A stretch of DNA of 64,000 nt from Botryosphaeria dothidea (lineage: Eukaryota; Ascomycota; Dothideomycetes; Botryosphaeriales; Botryosphaeriaceae). The stretch is taken from positions 2,232,001 to 2,296,000 of the forward strand of contig WWBZ02000073.1 in assembly GCA_011503125.2 (NCBI GenBank). The letters are read 5' to 3'. Below the pieces are notes generated by a model that saw nothing but the letters and a program-made list of their open reading frames with translations, had not been told where the DNA came from and did not search any database. Position 1 is the first letter of the stretch. Every line of letters starts with the position of its first letter. The translations under genes and the position numbers were made by a program. Positions 23,985-35,457 of the stretch are shown here, piece by piece.

Positions 23985-24075
23985 CGCCCTGCCACCGCGC
24001 GCCTGCATCTCCGCCCACCACCTCACAGCCGCGAAGGCGGCCATGCGGTTGCACTGAGCCCAATCCCTCGTCCTG

Positions 24076-26007
24076 ATGTTCGCCTTCACAGCCTCGCGCT
24101 GGCAGGTTGCCACCTACCTGTTCGGCGTCGCCCTGTTCAGCATCTCCTTCCTGGTCTTCCTCAACAGCACCCTCTCCTTCGTCATCACCGATCGCATCGG
24201 CCGCGACCATGGCGTCGGCGATGCCGTCGGCACCCTGGGCTTCGCTGATGAGCTGGTCGCCCTCGTCGGCTGCCCGCTCTGGGGCATGGTCAGCGACCGT
24301 GTCGGCGTCGCCAAGGTCGCCGTTGTGGGCTACGCCATCGTCGCCCTGAGCCTGTTCCTCTTCGTACAGGCTTCCAATGTCTACCCGCAGCTGCTGCTGG
24401 GTCGCCTGCTGTTTGCCTTGGGCGCTTCTGCGACGTATGACCTCGCATCCGCTGCTCCGCGCTACCGCTGACACTGTCGCCCTCACAGCACCACCATGGT
24501 CACTGCCGTCCTGCCCGCCATGACCCACCTCGACCGCCTGCCACCCGCCGACCTGACGTCGCCCGCCAGAGGCACCAACGGGCACAACATAGCGCCCTCC
24601 ATCTCCTCCGAGCTAACCATCACCCCTGCCCGCCTGAACTCCGCATCATCACACCACTCCGTCCGTACAACCCCGGAAAACTCCGCCGCGTCAACCTCGA
24701 ATCTTGCCGGCCTAGTGGGCATGTTTACCGGCTTTGGTGCTCTGCTCGCCCTTGGCGTCTTTCTGCCTTTGCCCGCACGCTTCCAGAAGAGCGGCATTGC
24801 GCCCAGCGAAGCCGTCGAGTACTCCTTCTATGTCGTTGGCACCGTGGCCTTCGTCGTTGCCATTGCCTGCATGTTTGGCCTGCGCAATCTCCCAGGCGAA
24901 GAGCACAAGAGCTGGCGCAACCTTTTTGTCGTGAAAGAGAAGGATGATTCAAGCAACGGGCCTATGCTTCCCTACCCCCGTCTGCTGCTAGATTCCCTGG
25001 TCCTGGGCCTGAGTGATGCCAACATTGGCCTTGGTTATCTGGGAGGCTTTGTCGCACGCGCGTCCTCTGTGGCCATTTCCCTTTTCATCCCCTTGTTCGC
25101 CAATGCTTATTTCATCTCCCACGGAGATTGTAAGCCTGGTGATGGGAAGACTTCAGATGATGTGAAGAGAAACTGCCGGCGCGCGTACCTCATTGCGTCC
25201 GCGCTGACAGGAACTTCACAGCTGGTTGCGCTCATTTGCGCGCCCATTTTTGGTTATCTTGCTGGCCGGTACAAGAAGCATAACCAGCCTCTGATCCTCG
25301 CGGCCCTCGCAGGCATCGCAGGTTACATTGCCTTTGGTCTGCTCAAAAGCCCGGATCCATCGTCCGAAGACGGCAGTGCCGGGGTATTCTTCGTCGTTGC
25401 ACTTCTCGGGATCAGCCAGATCGGCAGCATCGTATGTAGTCTTGGCCTCTTGGGCCGCGGCATCCAGGGTGACGAGGCGGAAGTCGACGCGGCCGAGGAC
25501 GACGATGATCAGCGCGGTTTCCAGACCAGCACTCACATCCAGGCTGCGCCTGCTAGCGCCTCGCGCTCCCACCTCACCCATCTCGACCCGGAGGCCACCC
25601 CGGTGCCTTCTCCCCCCGTAGCATCGGCTTCCCTGCGCGATCCTCTCCTCGGAGGCACCTCGTCAGCCGCCTCGACCCCACCGCCGCCCATCAACCGCAA
25701 CAGCAGCGGCAGCGGCTACTCGGAATCCTCTCCCCTCCTCCCTTCCCACTTCCGTCGTCTGCCACCGTCGTCGCTCGCTTCGAGCCGCGCCCACCTCAAG
25801 GGCTCTATTGCTGGTGTCTACAGCCTCGCCGGTGGCGCGGGCATCCTGGTCCTCACCAAGTTGGGTGGGCTCATGTTCGACAAGCTCGACGCGGGCGCGC
25901 CATTCTTCGTCATGGCGGGATTCAATGCCATCTTGTTGGTGGCGACGGTAGGGAACGCTGGGCAGAAGGTGGTCAGGGGCTACAGGACGAGGATTGTCAT
26001 GCCGTGA
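24076..26007 (+). CDS. Major facilitator superfamily transporter
   Basis: Two exons, 24076-24434 and 24489-26007, join to 625 residues across a 54-nt intron (GTATGA...CTGAC...CACAG). Exon 1 encodes about four membrane segments, including the MFS loop motif GMVSDRVG between segments 2 and 3 and the LLLGRLLFALGASA helix cut by the intron. Exon 2 carries TMVTAVLP, a Ser/Thr/Pro-rich cytoplasmic loop, and further hydrophobic helices up to about residue 600. A second long hydrophilic insert of roughly 130 residues, acidic then Ser/Pro-rich, sits before the last two helices. The protein is therefore a 10-12 segment carrier with unusually large loops. The substrate cannot be deduced. Promoter sequence just upstream is very GC-rich. 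Confidence 0.85.
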
Positions 26008-26752
26008 GAGGAGTTGTGCTGAGGTCATTGGCCGGTAGAGAGAAGCTGATTTAAGGGGCGCAACGCAAATATGTAGGTCGTGGGTTCTGGTTGTATGGGT
26101 GGCTATTCTGCATAAGTGGGCTTGGATGATACCATATGTACGGAGTGAGAGGTTGCTCGAGAGGAAGGCGTGTTCTCTGGCGTGGCTGGTTGAGGCACAG
26201 AAATGGATTTGCTTTTTTGGGGGCTCGGGAGGGAAGATGATACTTTGTATTTCATTCTGAACATTCTGTATTTCGTAGACTCATCTATCTCATGAAACCG
26301 GCGTAGCAGGTGGTATATCCATTCAGTCCGCTTTTCGATTGTTTATATCACGCTTCCAGAGCAAGAAATAGATACATGAGTTTGCTCTCTACTTTCCCTT
26401 ATCCTTTCGCGTAACATATCACAGCTCAGAATCTCCATCCTTTCGCACATTAGCACAGCAAAAAGTACTACATACAGAGCAATCATCAACGTCATTATCC
26501 CATCTTCATGGTACTCATAATTCTCACAGTGATAGTTATAAACGCCAATGGCAAATAGAACCCTTTTCTGGTCTCCGATCTCTGTAACCCCCAAGCGCCT
26601 TGCTTTTGAAAAGTACATCATCCTGAGAAAACAAGGCGAGAATGGTAGAAGTACCAGACAGCAATACAAACTCGCGCCATCTGGCTCGAGCGAAAGGAAC
26701 ACCCCTCCTAAACTCCTCATAGCCGGTGCTCGTAGACAAGAGAACGGATGCA
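26008..26752. other. Convergent intergenic region
   Basis: Lies between the tail-to-tail MFS (+) and Gln-rich (-) genes, so it should hold both 3' untranslated regions. It is visibly AT-richer than the flanking genes. No gene is seen. Confidence 0.5.
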
Positions 26753-28792
26753 TCATACAACCTCAACGACGACCTTCAACACACCCTCCATCCACGCCAC
26801 TTTACCCGTCTCCGTCAGGACAGCGCGCCACTCGTCATCGTTCGTGATGAGAACAAAGCCGCAGCCCGTCAACGCCCTAATCTCGAGTGTAATGCCTTCT
26901 AGGCTGGGTTCATCCTGGGCGGCCTGCTGCTGCTGCTTCTGCGCGGTAGATTGTCCGCCGTGATCCTCGTCACCGGGCTCGACGTTCGTTGCGTCTCGTC
27001 TTTGCTCCTGCTCTCCTTCCGTCATTTTAGTATCGCCCTGGTCTTCATTTCCGCTGGCGGCGGCGGCGGCAGAGACGCTGCCGGCATCTTGGCCCTGACT
27101 GCGCGGCCGTCGATGGGCCCCTCCCCCTGGCGCCGCTGGAATAGACCTCCTCCTGATTCCCAAGTCCAGCCCCCTCTTCAGCAAACCCTTGACCTCCTCT
27201 TCGATGGCCTTGCGTAAGTCACCCAAAGGTAGAGTGTGGTGCGGCGTGCTGGGCCAGGAGGGCATGTCGATCCGCGGGAGGAGCTTGGTGTTGTTTTTCG
27301 TGATGAGGACCTGGATGACATTCTGATCGGGAGGTGATTGGTGGTGGAAGCGATAGTTCGAAGGCAGGGCGGTAGTGTAGATTGACGACGGCGGCTGAGT
27401 GTGCAGAAAATGCGGGTACTGAGTTGGCTGAGGTTCATATCCTGCGCGTGGTTGCTGCTGTTGCTGCTGTTGCTGCTGGTCTTGAGGGGGTGTTTGAGGC
27501 GGAGGTGCGCTCAAAGAGGGATCTATTGCCGGATTCTGCGGCGAACTATGAGCGTCGAAAGGCGTCGAAGGCGCTGCGGCGGCAGCGGAAGCGTCTTGCG
27601 ATGACTCCCGTGTCGTTGCATCTTTCCTCTTTCCCGTACCCTTCCGCGTCTCCTGTGCATATTGTCGCTGCCGTTCATTCGTCACCATCCGCCGCAGCAA
27701 CGGCGTCACCAAGCTAACGATCTTGTTTCCATCCCTCGGCCATACCCACTTCCTCCCCGGCATGGTCTCTCCTTCCAACACCTCATTCTCCGTAGGCGGG
27801 GGCACGTCCGGCCCGAAGAATCCTTCTCCAATCCCGTCACTCAGGAAATCCCGACAGCAGTTGAACAGCCGCAGCTTGACCATGTCCGTGTCTCCCTTCC
27901 CCCTGCTCCCCACACAGCTCTGCCGCTCCGGATGTGCCTCGTCCAACATGTACGCCTTCGCCGCAGCCTGCAGCCGCAAGAAGTTCTCGGGCGTCAGCTG
28001 CAGCGATGCGAACAGCTTCGACATGGGCGGCCTGGTATGCTTCTTCGCCGCGCTCCCCGCCGACGGCCGCCTGAACAACGCCGCCGCCGAATGCACGCCC
28101 ACGGCCTGCGCATCCGCGATGCCACCAAACGCAGCCTGCTGCTGCACGCTCGGGCTCTGCTGACGATGATGATAGCCGTAGTGGCCCCCCATCATCGCCT
28201 CCGGCACGTCCGCCTGCGGCGTCTGCCTCGCACGCTTCCTCGGGCTCTGGCTCCCCGCCCTCCCCTCGGCGTCCCCTGCCCCATCACCACCCCCGCCGTC
28301 ATCCGGCGTGCCTACCCGCTTCCGCTTCTGGCCCGCAGCCTGCTTTTCCTCCTCCTCCTGCATCGCCGTGCCCCTCAGATCCGTATTCCGCGCCACCTTA
28401 CGCAGGCCCCCTGCACCACCACCGCCGCCGCCGCCGACGTTCTGCTGCTGCTGCTGGAGCAGCAATCGTTGCTGGGCAGCGGCGTGCCGCTGCGACTCGG
28501 TCGTGGCCTTGGCGGCCGCCTCGAGCAGCTCGGCCATGTTGCCCTCCAGGGTTGTGGGTGACTGCTGCTGCTGCTGCGGTGGCGGCGGCGCTTGCCCTTC
28601 GGTCGGCGCGTACATGGACGCTGTTGCCCCTGCCGCTGATGTCTGCATGATGCCGTCGAGGTATGCCTGGTTCGCGGAGGGGGCCGCCGGCGCTGCTGCT
28701 GCTGCATCGGCGGACGTCGTGGTTGGCACGTTGGAGGAGGCGCTGTTGCGGCGATCGGCGGCGGCGGTGCCGTAGAAACCGCCCGGATTCAT
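26753..28792 (-). CDS. Gln-rich conserved fungal protein of unknown function
   Basis: Intronless, 679 residues from the first ATG at 28792; the open frame extends 5' to 29002 without an ATG in that part. I do not recognise a named family. The N-terminal 255 residues are low-complexity (Ala, Gln and Gly runs) with basic patches KRKR (156-159) and PRKRAR (184-189) that suggest nuclear import. Residues 257-383 form the only ordered-looking block, beginning MSKLFASLQLTPENF and ending RRMVTNERQRQYAQETRKG, with charged helices and two tryptophans. A Gln/Pro-rich stretch follows, then a C-terminal ordered segment (LEIRALTGCGFVLITNDDEW). The architecture resembles a transcriptional cofactor, which is inference only. 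Confidence 0.72.
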   Translation of the reverse strand: MNPGGFYGTAAADRRNSASSNVPTTTSADAAAAAPAAPSANQAYLDGIMQTSAAGATASMYAPTEGQAPPPPQQQQQSPTTLEGNMAELLEAAAKATTESQRHAAAQQRLLLQQQQQNVGGGGGGGAGGLRKVARNTDLRGTAMQEEEEKQAAGQKRKRVGTPDDGGGGDGAGDAEGRAGSQSPRKRARQTPQADVPEAMMGGHYGYHHRQQSPSVQQQAAFGGIADAQAVGVHSAAALFRRPSAGSAAKKHTRPPMSKLFASLQLTPENFLRLQAAAKAYMLDEAHPERQSCVGSRGKGDTDMVKLRLFNCCRDFLSDGIGEGFFGPDVPPPTENEVLEGETMPGRKWVWPRDGNKIVSLVTPLLRRMVTNERQRQYAQETRKGTGKRKDATTRESSQDASAAAAAPSTPFDAHSSPQNPAIDPSLSAPPPQTPPQDQQQQQQQQQPRAGYEPQPTQYPHFLHTQPPSSIYTTALPSNYRFHHQSPPDQNVIQVLITKNNTKLLPRIDMPSWPSTPHHTLPLGDLRKAIEEEVKGLLKRGLDLGIRRRSIPAAPGGGAHRRPRSQGQDAGSVSAAAAASGNEDQGDTKMTEGEQEQRRDATNVEPGDEDHGGQSTAQKQQQQAAQDEPSLEGITLEIRALTGCGFVLITNDDEWRAVLTETGKVAWMEGVLKVVVEVV

Positions 28793-29882
28793 TGAGGGCC
28801 TGCTATGCGGCCATGGGAGCTGGCGTCGGTCGTTTCTTGCGGCGGAGGAGCTGTTTCGCGCGGTGTGGTCAAGCGTGGTCGCGCTTGGATGTTTTTTTTT
28901 TTGTTTGCGGTCTGGTGGAGGCTGAAGTTGGTGGTGAAGTTTGTCAATCTGGACGAGGAAAATTGGAAAACAGAAAAATCTAGGGAGGAAAATCAGTACC
29001 ACGGCTCGGCCACATGGCGTTTGAGGAGGAGGCCATTGGCGGGGGGTCGATGTTTGGGCGTGACGTCGGGATCATCCTCACCACGGGAGAGCTTGGGGAC
29101 AGCTCGGGGAACGAGAGGGGGAAAAGCTTGGAGCAGCAGCTCTCCTGGTCGGGCAGAGTGTTTGGCTCCTCTTGTTTGTCGCGTTTGCCTGTGATGCATT
29201 CCGCCCTTCACTTGTGTCTGAGGCGCGGCCCTAGCCTGGTTTGGGCCTGAGGCTCATTCCTCCATCCCTCTGCTGTCGATAAATAGTGCTGCGCTATTCT
29301 CTTTGGTGCACGGCAGAAACGCTGCGAACCAGGGAGCTCATATCCACGTGGCCAGGTGAAGAATCCACCCGGTCGCAAATATGCAGAGCGAAACGCTACA
29401 AAACTCGTTCACCAACGCTTCCAGGCACTATTGCAACATTGCTGGGGTAGTCAAATCCACCCCGTGAACACGAGTCGCTTTACAATAGGATCGATCAGAT
29501 TAACAAGAAGCTCACAATTTGTCAAGTTGGCATTTTATGCGGCTTGCTTCCTGCAACTTGGCGTCCGCGTATTGATTGCTCCTGTCCCAAAAGCATAGCC
29601 GGTTGCACTGCTTTTCCCGAGTATACGATTTGATGATGGTATTGAAATTCTCTATGCATGAAGGCTGCACATACGTATCTCTAAAGAGAAGCCTTGTCCT
29701 CCTGCGCCAAGCAAATGTGTATATGCGGAACCACCATGCAACAACATGATGGAAGTCGTCCAGCCTCTATGTTTGTACATGATATCAGTTGCCCTCCCAA
29801 AACACAATCCCAATGCCCGACCGTAAAAACGCCAAAACCTTGTGTGTCCCTACTGTTTATCTTCAAGAAGTCGAACAAATGT
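28793..29882. other. Intergenic: 5' region of the Gln-rich gene and 3' flank of DUF3431 gene
   Basis: Contains a run of eleven T near 28892 and pyrimidine/purine-biased stretches, consistent with promoter and leader of the minus-strand Gln-rich gene. Open frames on either strand lack domains. Confidence 0.45.
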
Positions 29883-31191
29883 TCAGAACCAGTCACCCTC
29901 ATGCCACTCCCTACCGCAGTCTTGCGCTCTGATCCTCGGGTCATTACCTCGTTCGATGGCGGCATCTCGCCTCTGCTTCAAATCCTGTTTGATGCGTTCG
30001 ATTTCCTCTTCCAGCCACTGGTCCCTGCCCACCTCGGGGATATCGATTTCTGCGAGCTCGTCGAAAGTGCCATCCTCCATCGACTGGTGTACGAGTTTTT
30101 CCTTGTCGTGCCAGTCCTTGAGCTCGAACTCGTAACCAAGCTGCGTGAAGCGCAGGTCCGTCCACGCCTTGTAATTCTCTTCATTTTCAAAGCACACGCC
30201 GAAGCCGTCACACATGCAAACGTGCTGGACGGGACAGTACACGTTGGAGCCGGTGAAGACGTATTGCCAAATGTACTCCCACACGCGGCCCGAAAGCGAG
30301 TCGTCCAGAGGCGTGCGGAGGAGCCAGTCGCGGTAGGCCACGAACCGCTGCAGAGGAATGGCGCGGATGCGGTCGCGGCTGAGGGCGAACTGCGCGCAGC
30401 AAGGCTGGGCCAGCACTTGGGGAATGGGGTCCAAGGGGAACAACTCGCTCCAAGCCTTGGCCAAAAGCTTCTGTTCATGCTTCTGGATGTCATCCTCTAC
30501 TTCTCCGGGGTGCCTGTACTACTTTAGCATTTAAAGTGGACTGTCTTGAAAGAGAGCTGGCGACTTACATCCAGTCTGGGCAGCCTGGATCCCAATGGCA
30601 GCGCATGTTCATGTATCCTTCACGAAGCACACGGTTGGGATTCAGGCGACGAACCATCTGCACGGCATCCAGATCCAACATGTCGCTGTTGTGCCAGGCG
30701 TACCTGTGTGCATGCATGAAGATGGCAACGTCAGGCAGATCGGCATAGTTGTCAATGATCCAACTGAGGTAGATCATAACTTCGTGACCCTTGTTTTTGG
30801 GGGGATGTAGTGGCGCAGAACGGTCGTTGGCGACATATATAGCCGTCTGGTAGTCCGGCAGGAACTCGTCGATCCAGTCTACATCCTCCTCTCTTGTTCG
30901 TGGAATGACCAAGACCGTGCTGAAATTGTAATCTGCCGGCATGCCAACTCCAGGTTCAAATTTGGGTATGGAACTCCATGTCGACTTGGGCTTTGCGGGG
31001 CCCTGGCTGCTTGTTGGCCCAGAAGCTGACGCAGCTGTTGACGGTGACGGCTCCGGTATTGATTCTCCCAGACCGATCTTTTGCGGCAGTCCCCGCCAGG
31101 ATTCCGTCACATTGGTGCTGTAGTAGAGAAAGGAGAAGAACGTAACGGTTGCGATGGCAAGAAGAGGAAGCAAGCTTCGTAGCGACGGCAT
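29883..31191 (-). CDS. DUF3431-family type II membrane protein
   Basis: Two exons on minus, 30569-31191 and 29883-30513, join in frame to 417 residues across a 55-nt intron (GTAAGT...TACAG). The start at 31191 is the first ATG; the open frame continues 5' without one. A single hydrophobic segment at about residues 6-23 after a short basic N-terminus predicts a type II membrane protein facing the secretory lumen. The DUF3431 core follows: VLVIPRTREEDVDWI, ...VANDRSAPLHPPKNKGHEVMIYL, SWIIDNYADLPDVAIFMHAHRYAWHN, and after the intron CAQFALSRDRI and VWEYIWQYVF. Such proteins resemble glycosyltransferase-like fungal enzymes, but no activity has been assigned that I can rely on. The acidic C-terminus with a coiled-coil-like EEEIERIKQDLKQRRD is hydrophilic. 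Confidence 0.88.
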
Positions 31192-33620
31192 GACGGGCGG
31201 AATCGCCGGAGGGTGCGGATGCGAGCGTTTCGAGGAAACGAACACGGAAAGTCAGGCGACAGGTATTTTAAGAGGACAACATGCGGTCTTCGTGGTGGGC
31301 AAGGTCAGCGTCTCGTCATAACAGTCGATGCCAACCCCTCTTGCGCGGCGTCCGCTGGCTGGGCAGATGGAATGTTTGGAGGGCGCGTACCGGGACGGTT
31401 ACGACACAACACAGGCCTGGCGGCTGGTTCAGGTGCTGGGCAGCATCGTTCAGCGGGCTGGCAGTTGCAGGCGCGCGCTCGTGGATGACGTGCAGTTAAA
31501 GACGGAGTCAGGCCGGCGGGAGGAGGGTCGTATTGCGCCTGGGGGGCCTGCCCAGAGATTGCGGAGCTTCCCAGCAACGCAAGGCAGGGCTCCGCACTCA
31601 AGCTTTGACTAGCGATCATTCGGGACGACTTGTTTCGAGCGTGGCCATCAATTGGCCCCGGAGTGGATGTGCTTGCGCGGCCAGCCTGCTCTATACTTGA
31701 TAAGATTGTCTGATCGGCCGTTCGCGCGACAACCGCTGCGCAGACCTGCGACGCCATCACCTTGTATAAACAGCTGTCAGTCAAAAACCCCCACAGCTGC
31801 TACCCACACGTCTTTTGACCTTCTTTTGCGCCACGGCAGACGCGCGACGAACCCTTTTGCTCCCCCAACCCATCCTCTGTGCAATCCAGGATCGCCGTCG
31901 CTGACAGCAGGAACACAACGCCTATCGCCTGCCTGCAGTAGCGGCACCACCAGCGCCAATCCGCCCCGGGACCATGCTGCCCCCAACGCGCCATCTGCCT
32001 GTGTCGCAAGGTCTGGATTCTTTCATCACTGCATGTCAGATGGTGCCACTGTCAATCGGCTTGTCTCGCATTCTTCTCAAGAAACTATTTGCAGCTTCGG
32101 GCTTTCTACTGAGCTCTAAATATATACTTCAACCTGTGGGCATATTCGCTTCCGTTGCTGACAGATGTCTATTCGCGTCTCGTTATTTCACATCATTGTG
32201 CCTCAAGTCCGCGTCATCTTCAGACAGAGGAGCAATGCGACACTCTCAGGTCGACGTCTTTCTCTTGGCTGCCTTCTTGGAAACCGCCGCCCTGGAACGC
32301 GCAGAGATTCATGTCTCCTGCTCGCGCATGAAGGGCGAATTGCATACCTTGCAGCTTCAGAATGCGCCTCAAAGCTTGCGACAGCCTGATGATGTCAGAT
32401 CGCCGTCGTCGATGCGGCAAAAAGCCGGCCGTTGCGGCAGGACCGCTCAATGGCCCACTTCAAGGGCAGTGACGACCCGAATTTAATGAGAAAGAAAGTA
32501 GAAGAGCAATGCGAAGAAATTGTGATGGTAACAAGTCAAGGGATGAAAGGTATCACTTGGCCAAAGAAGCCAGTAAAGGGGTAACGCCTTGGCAAGAGTG
32601 CGCAAGGGCGAGAGAAGAAGACTCTCAAGGTTCAAGACAAGAGAGAGGCGAAGGCTCGAGAGACTTGGAAAGGCCGCGAGGAACGAAAACTCACCGTAGG
32701 CCCCGTACAGGGCAGCCGCGTGCATTGCCAATACACGTCGGGACCCTGCAGCAACCCGTGTGGGCCAACAACTTCACAATTGGACGCGACGATTGCGTCG
32801 CCATCCAGAGCGTGTTGTGGATTGTCCTCACGGCAAGCTGCCTCAGCCACGGAACGGCTGGGCTCGTTTTGCAGTCGTCATCGTTTTCATTACACCGGAA
32901 AGGCGGCACCGTGCATGTTTTTTTTTCAGGCGATTTTGCTGTTTACTACGAGGATTGTGTCGCTCCCGTCTCACCAGACAGAAATGTAAATGGGCGGTAG
33001 GGCACTTTTAGTTGATGGAGGTCGAACGTGGACAAGCGAAGTAGCCGATTCAGGCAGGTTCTGCAATGGTGGCTGCACGCACGGTGTTGAAAGGGAACGT
33101 GTCGACAAGCGCAGATGTCGAATGTGATGGGAAGGCATAGTAGTACAAAGTGAGATCTGAAGTCGGATAGAAGAGCTGCTCCAGGAGATCCAGTTTTTCG
33201 TCACCAATTCGATTAAAAGCATGTTTGCCGCAAGAATCCGTAGCCGTTCTCTGTCAAAGGAAATCCACCGAAATTTACCGGAAGCCGAGACCTTTAGATG
33301 TGGCGTAGGCAGATCGCTAAGCCGTGTCATACCTATGCCTTAGGTGAGGTCTCCCGTCCAGCAGCAGATTGAGTGAAAAGCCGTTTTGTTTTTTTGAATC
33401 CGTCGCCCGCAGAAGATATCGCTGAAATTCGCCGTAGCCCGATCGTGATCGGAGACTCGGAGGTGCAAAAGCCAGGAAGCAAGTAATACAGGGACGAAGA
33501 TGAGGCAGCAATCTCGAAGACGCAATTGTTCTCGGAGGAGCAAATCACGTCGGATGTGATGGACCCCTAGTCTTCTGCCGTTACTCGCGAGGGGGTTCTG
33601 AGAGAATTAGTGTCGAGCAC
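31192..33620. other. 2.4 kb without a confident gene
   Basis: Several 80-170 residue open frames occur on both strands (for example 32509-33000 plus and 32971-33330 minus) but none has a domain, and I could not build a consistent exon chain. A TATA-like GTATAAAC lies near 31764. The end next to 33620 is presumably the 3' untranslated region of the Tra2-like gene. Confidence 0.4.
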
Positions 33621-34707
33621 TTAGTAGCGAGAGTAGTAGTCATCACCACGGTCATCGTAAGCCCTTCCACCGCCATACGGCTCATCGGCAGGCGGGCCAC
33701 TGTAGGCGCCACCATCGCGGCCGTAGCGATCGTCGCGGCTCGAGCCGTAGCGGTAACGGTCCTCGCGGCCGGAAGCCTCACGGCCGGAAGCCTCGCGGCC
33801 GGAAGCGTAGCGGTCGACGCCGCGGGGAGGACCGTAGTCGCGGTCACGGCGAGAGTATCCGCGATCGTAGTTCCGCTCGTAGCCGCGGTCGTAGGAGTCG
33901 TAGCGAGGGCCGCGGCCGTAGTCGTCGCCACCACGGCGGCCACCGTAACCGCGTCTGTCGTCGTAGCGATCGCCATAGAAACGACCGCCACGACCGCCAC
34001 GGAAGTCTTCTGCCCAAATTAGCTTATCTGAAATTGCATCTTAGCGGGGAATACCGTGTGAGTAAGTCATACCGCGCTTCGGCGGACCGTAGTATTTGCC
34101 CGGGGTGGGCGTCCTGGGGCGCGAGCGACGAGCCTTCTCAATGCTAAGAGTGCGGCCTTCAATGACCTCGCCTTGGAGTCCTTCTTTGGCAGCATCGGCT
34201 TGGTCAGGCGTAACCATCTTCACGAAGCCAAAGCCACGCGATTCCTTCGTGTGCGGGTCGCGCATGATGTTGCACTTCTCGACATCGCCATACTTCTCGA
34301 ACAGGCGCGTGACCTCCTCCTCACTGAGACGTGGGTGGATGCCAGTGACGAAGAGGTTGGAGCCCGGATTCACGGACTCGTCATCGCGGTCGCGCATGGG
34401 CTCATTCGCAGGGCTGTCGTGAGCTTTGTCAGCGGGTGTTGCAGCGGATTGAGGCGCAGGTGGTTGCTGTACCGGTCGTCCATGCGGTCGCGCGCACCGG
34501 GAGAAGCACTGCGGGCACGGGCATCTTCATCGACACGGCGGTCGTTGCGTGGAGAGCGGCTGCGGTCGCGCTCGTAGTCGCGCGGCTCATCTGTTTGCAC
34601 AGGCGTGTCAGCAGCGCGTCATCGCCGGAAGCTGGGCAGCGCGGTGGTGAGACAGCGGGCTTACCGTCATACGGACGCGGCTCGGCCTCGTAATCCATGG
34701 TGGACAT
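33621..34707 (-). CDS. Tra2-like SR-type splicing regulator (RRM protein)
   Basis: Four exons on minus, 34665-34707, 34473-34590, 34073-34413 and 33621-34009, give 296 residues; the three introns are 74, 59 and 63 nt with canonical ends. The N-terminus is Arg/Ser/Asp-rich (ERDRSRSPRNDRR). One RRM spans about residues 72-148, with RNP2 LFVTGI (74-79) and RNP1 RGFGFVKM (113-120). Directly after it, RPRTPTPGKYYG matches the short linker that marks transformer-2 proteins. The C-terminus is rich in Arg, Gly, Tyr and Asp, with RGG-like and RY repeats and three tandem ASGRE units. Tra2 proteins bind exonic enhancers and promote exon inclusion in the nucleus. The identification is strong at family level; target transcripts are unknown. 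Confidence 0.9.
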
Positions 34708-35457
34708 GGCGGAGAGTAGTGTCGTTGGTGTAGAGCGACGAGTGCGGCTGGGTGCAGCTGAAAACAGGCGGCGGAAGAGGTGGTTGCGACAAAGCGGCGG
34801 CCGGGTGAGCAGCTCCGATCGGCTTGAAAAGGACCGTCGCAGTGAAGGCTAGTGAAGAGAAAAGTAAAAGGAAAGCGCGTCGGTGCAGACGGCACGTTGC
34901 TAGGCTGAGGTGAAGGAGTGAAGTGTAGCGGCCGGCTTTCGCGACGCCGAACAAACGCGCTGTGACGGGCGCAGGCTGACAGAAAGTCCAGGCGGCCTAT
35001 CGGCGTCAAGGGGCGCGACCAAGGAACACGCCCGCCAGCGAGCCGCAGCCTCTTGGCTCTTGCCTGGCAGGCTTTCCGCAGTGCTTTCGCAAACGTGCAG
35101 CCTCGCGATTTGCACTCACTTGCTCGTGTCTTGCTTGCCTCGGTTCCAATCGCTTGGTGGGCGAAAATCACTGCAGCCATTGCGGTAAAAGTACAAGGCG
35201 TCCATGCTCTAGCTAATCAACACCGAGCCAACAACACCGCCCACAAGCAAATAGGTATATACTACCGATACGGAGCCTTATGCCTCGACGCCGCGCGCCC
35301 AGAACCCTCCCGTATATCCCATACGAAAGCCAGCCCCGTGTGCCCGAAGATTAAGACCAGGGAATCGAAAAATGGTATACAGCTCGTCGCCGCCGTTACC
35401 CGAAACGCCCGCACAACGAAAAAGCCCAGCACGAACAAACAATAGTAAAGCGCGCCA
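34708..35457. other. Intergenic: Tra2-like promoter and NTO1 3' flank
   Basis: About 750 bp between two head-to-tail minus-strand genes. Open frames here (34608-35180 minus, 35053-35445 plus) are shadows without domains. Confidence 0.5.

Larger units (their letters stand above)
16878..24075. other. 7.2 kb gene-poor block
   Basis: Between the RRM gene and the MFS gene there is no open frame with a recognisable domain, and I found no coherent exon chain. Open frames are short and overlap on both strands. Base composition appears ordinary (not the AT-rich pattern of strong repeat-induced mutation), becoming GC-rich from about 23100. A compound microsatellite lies at 17772-17843 and a short 7-bp tandem repeat at 23959-23984. 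No terminal repeats, transposase or reverse-transcriptase motifs were seen. Decayed mobile DNA or long regulatory/non-coding transcripts remain possible. Confidence 0.4.

Noticed and set aside
16878..24075. Transposon remnant or RIP-degraded repeat in the gene-poor block
   Set aside because: No terminal repeats, target-site duplications, transposase or reverse-transcriptase motifs. Composition is not markedly AT-rich. Left as unexplained instead.
23241..24113. 290-codon minus-strand frame overlapping the MFS start
   Set aside because: Antisense to the GC-rich promoter and start of a well-supported transporter, with no domain.
24076..26007. Two separate transporter half-genes
   Set aside because: A clean 54-nt intron joins the two frames inside a conserved MFS helix, so a single gene is the better reading.
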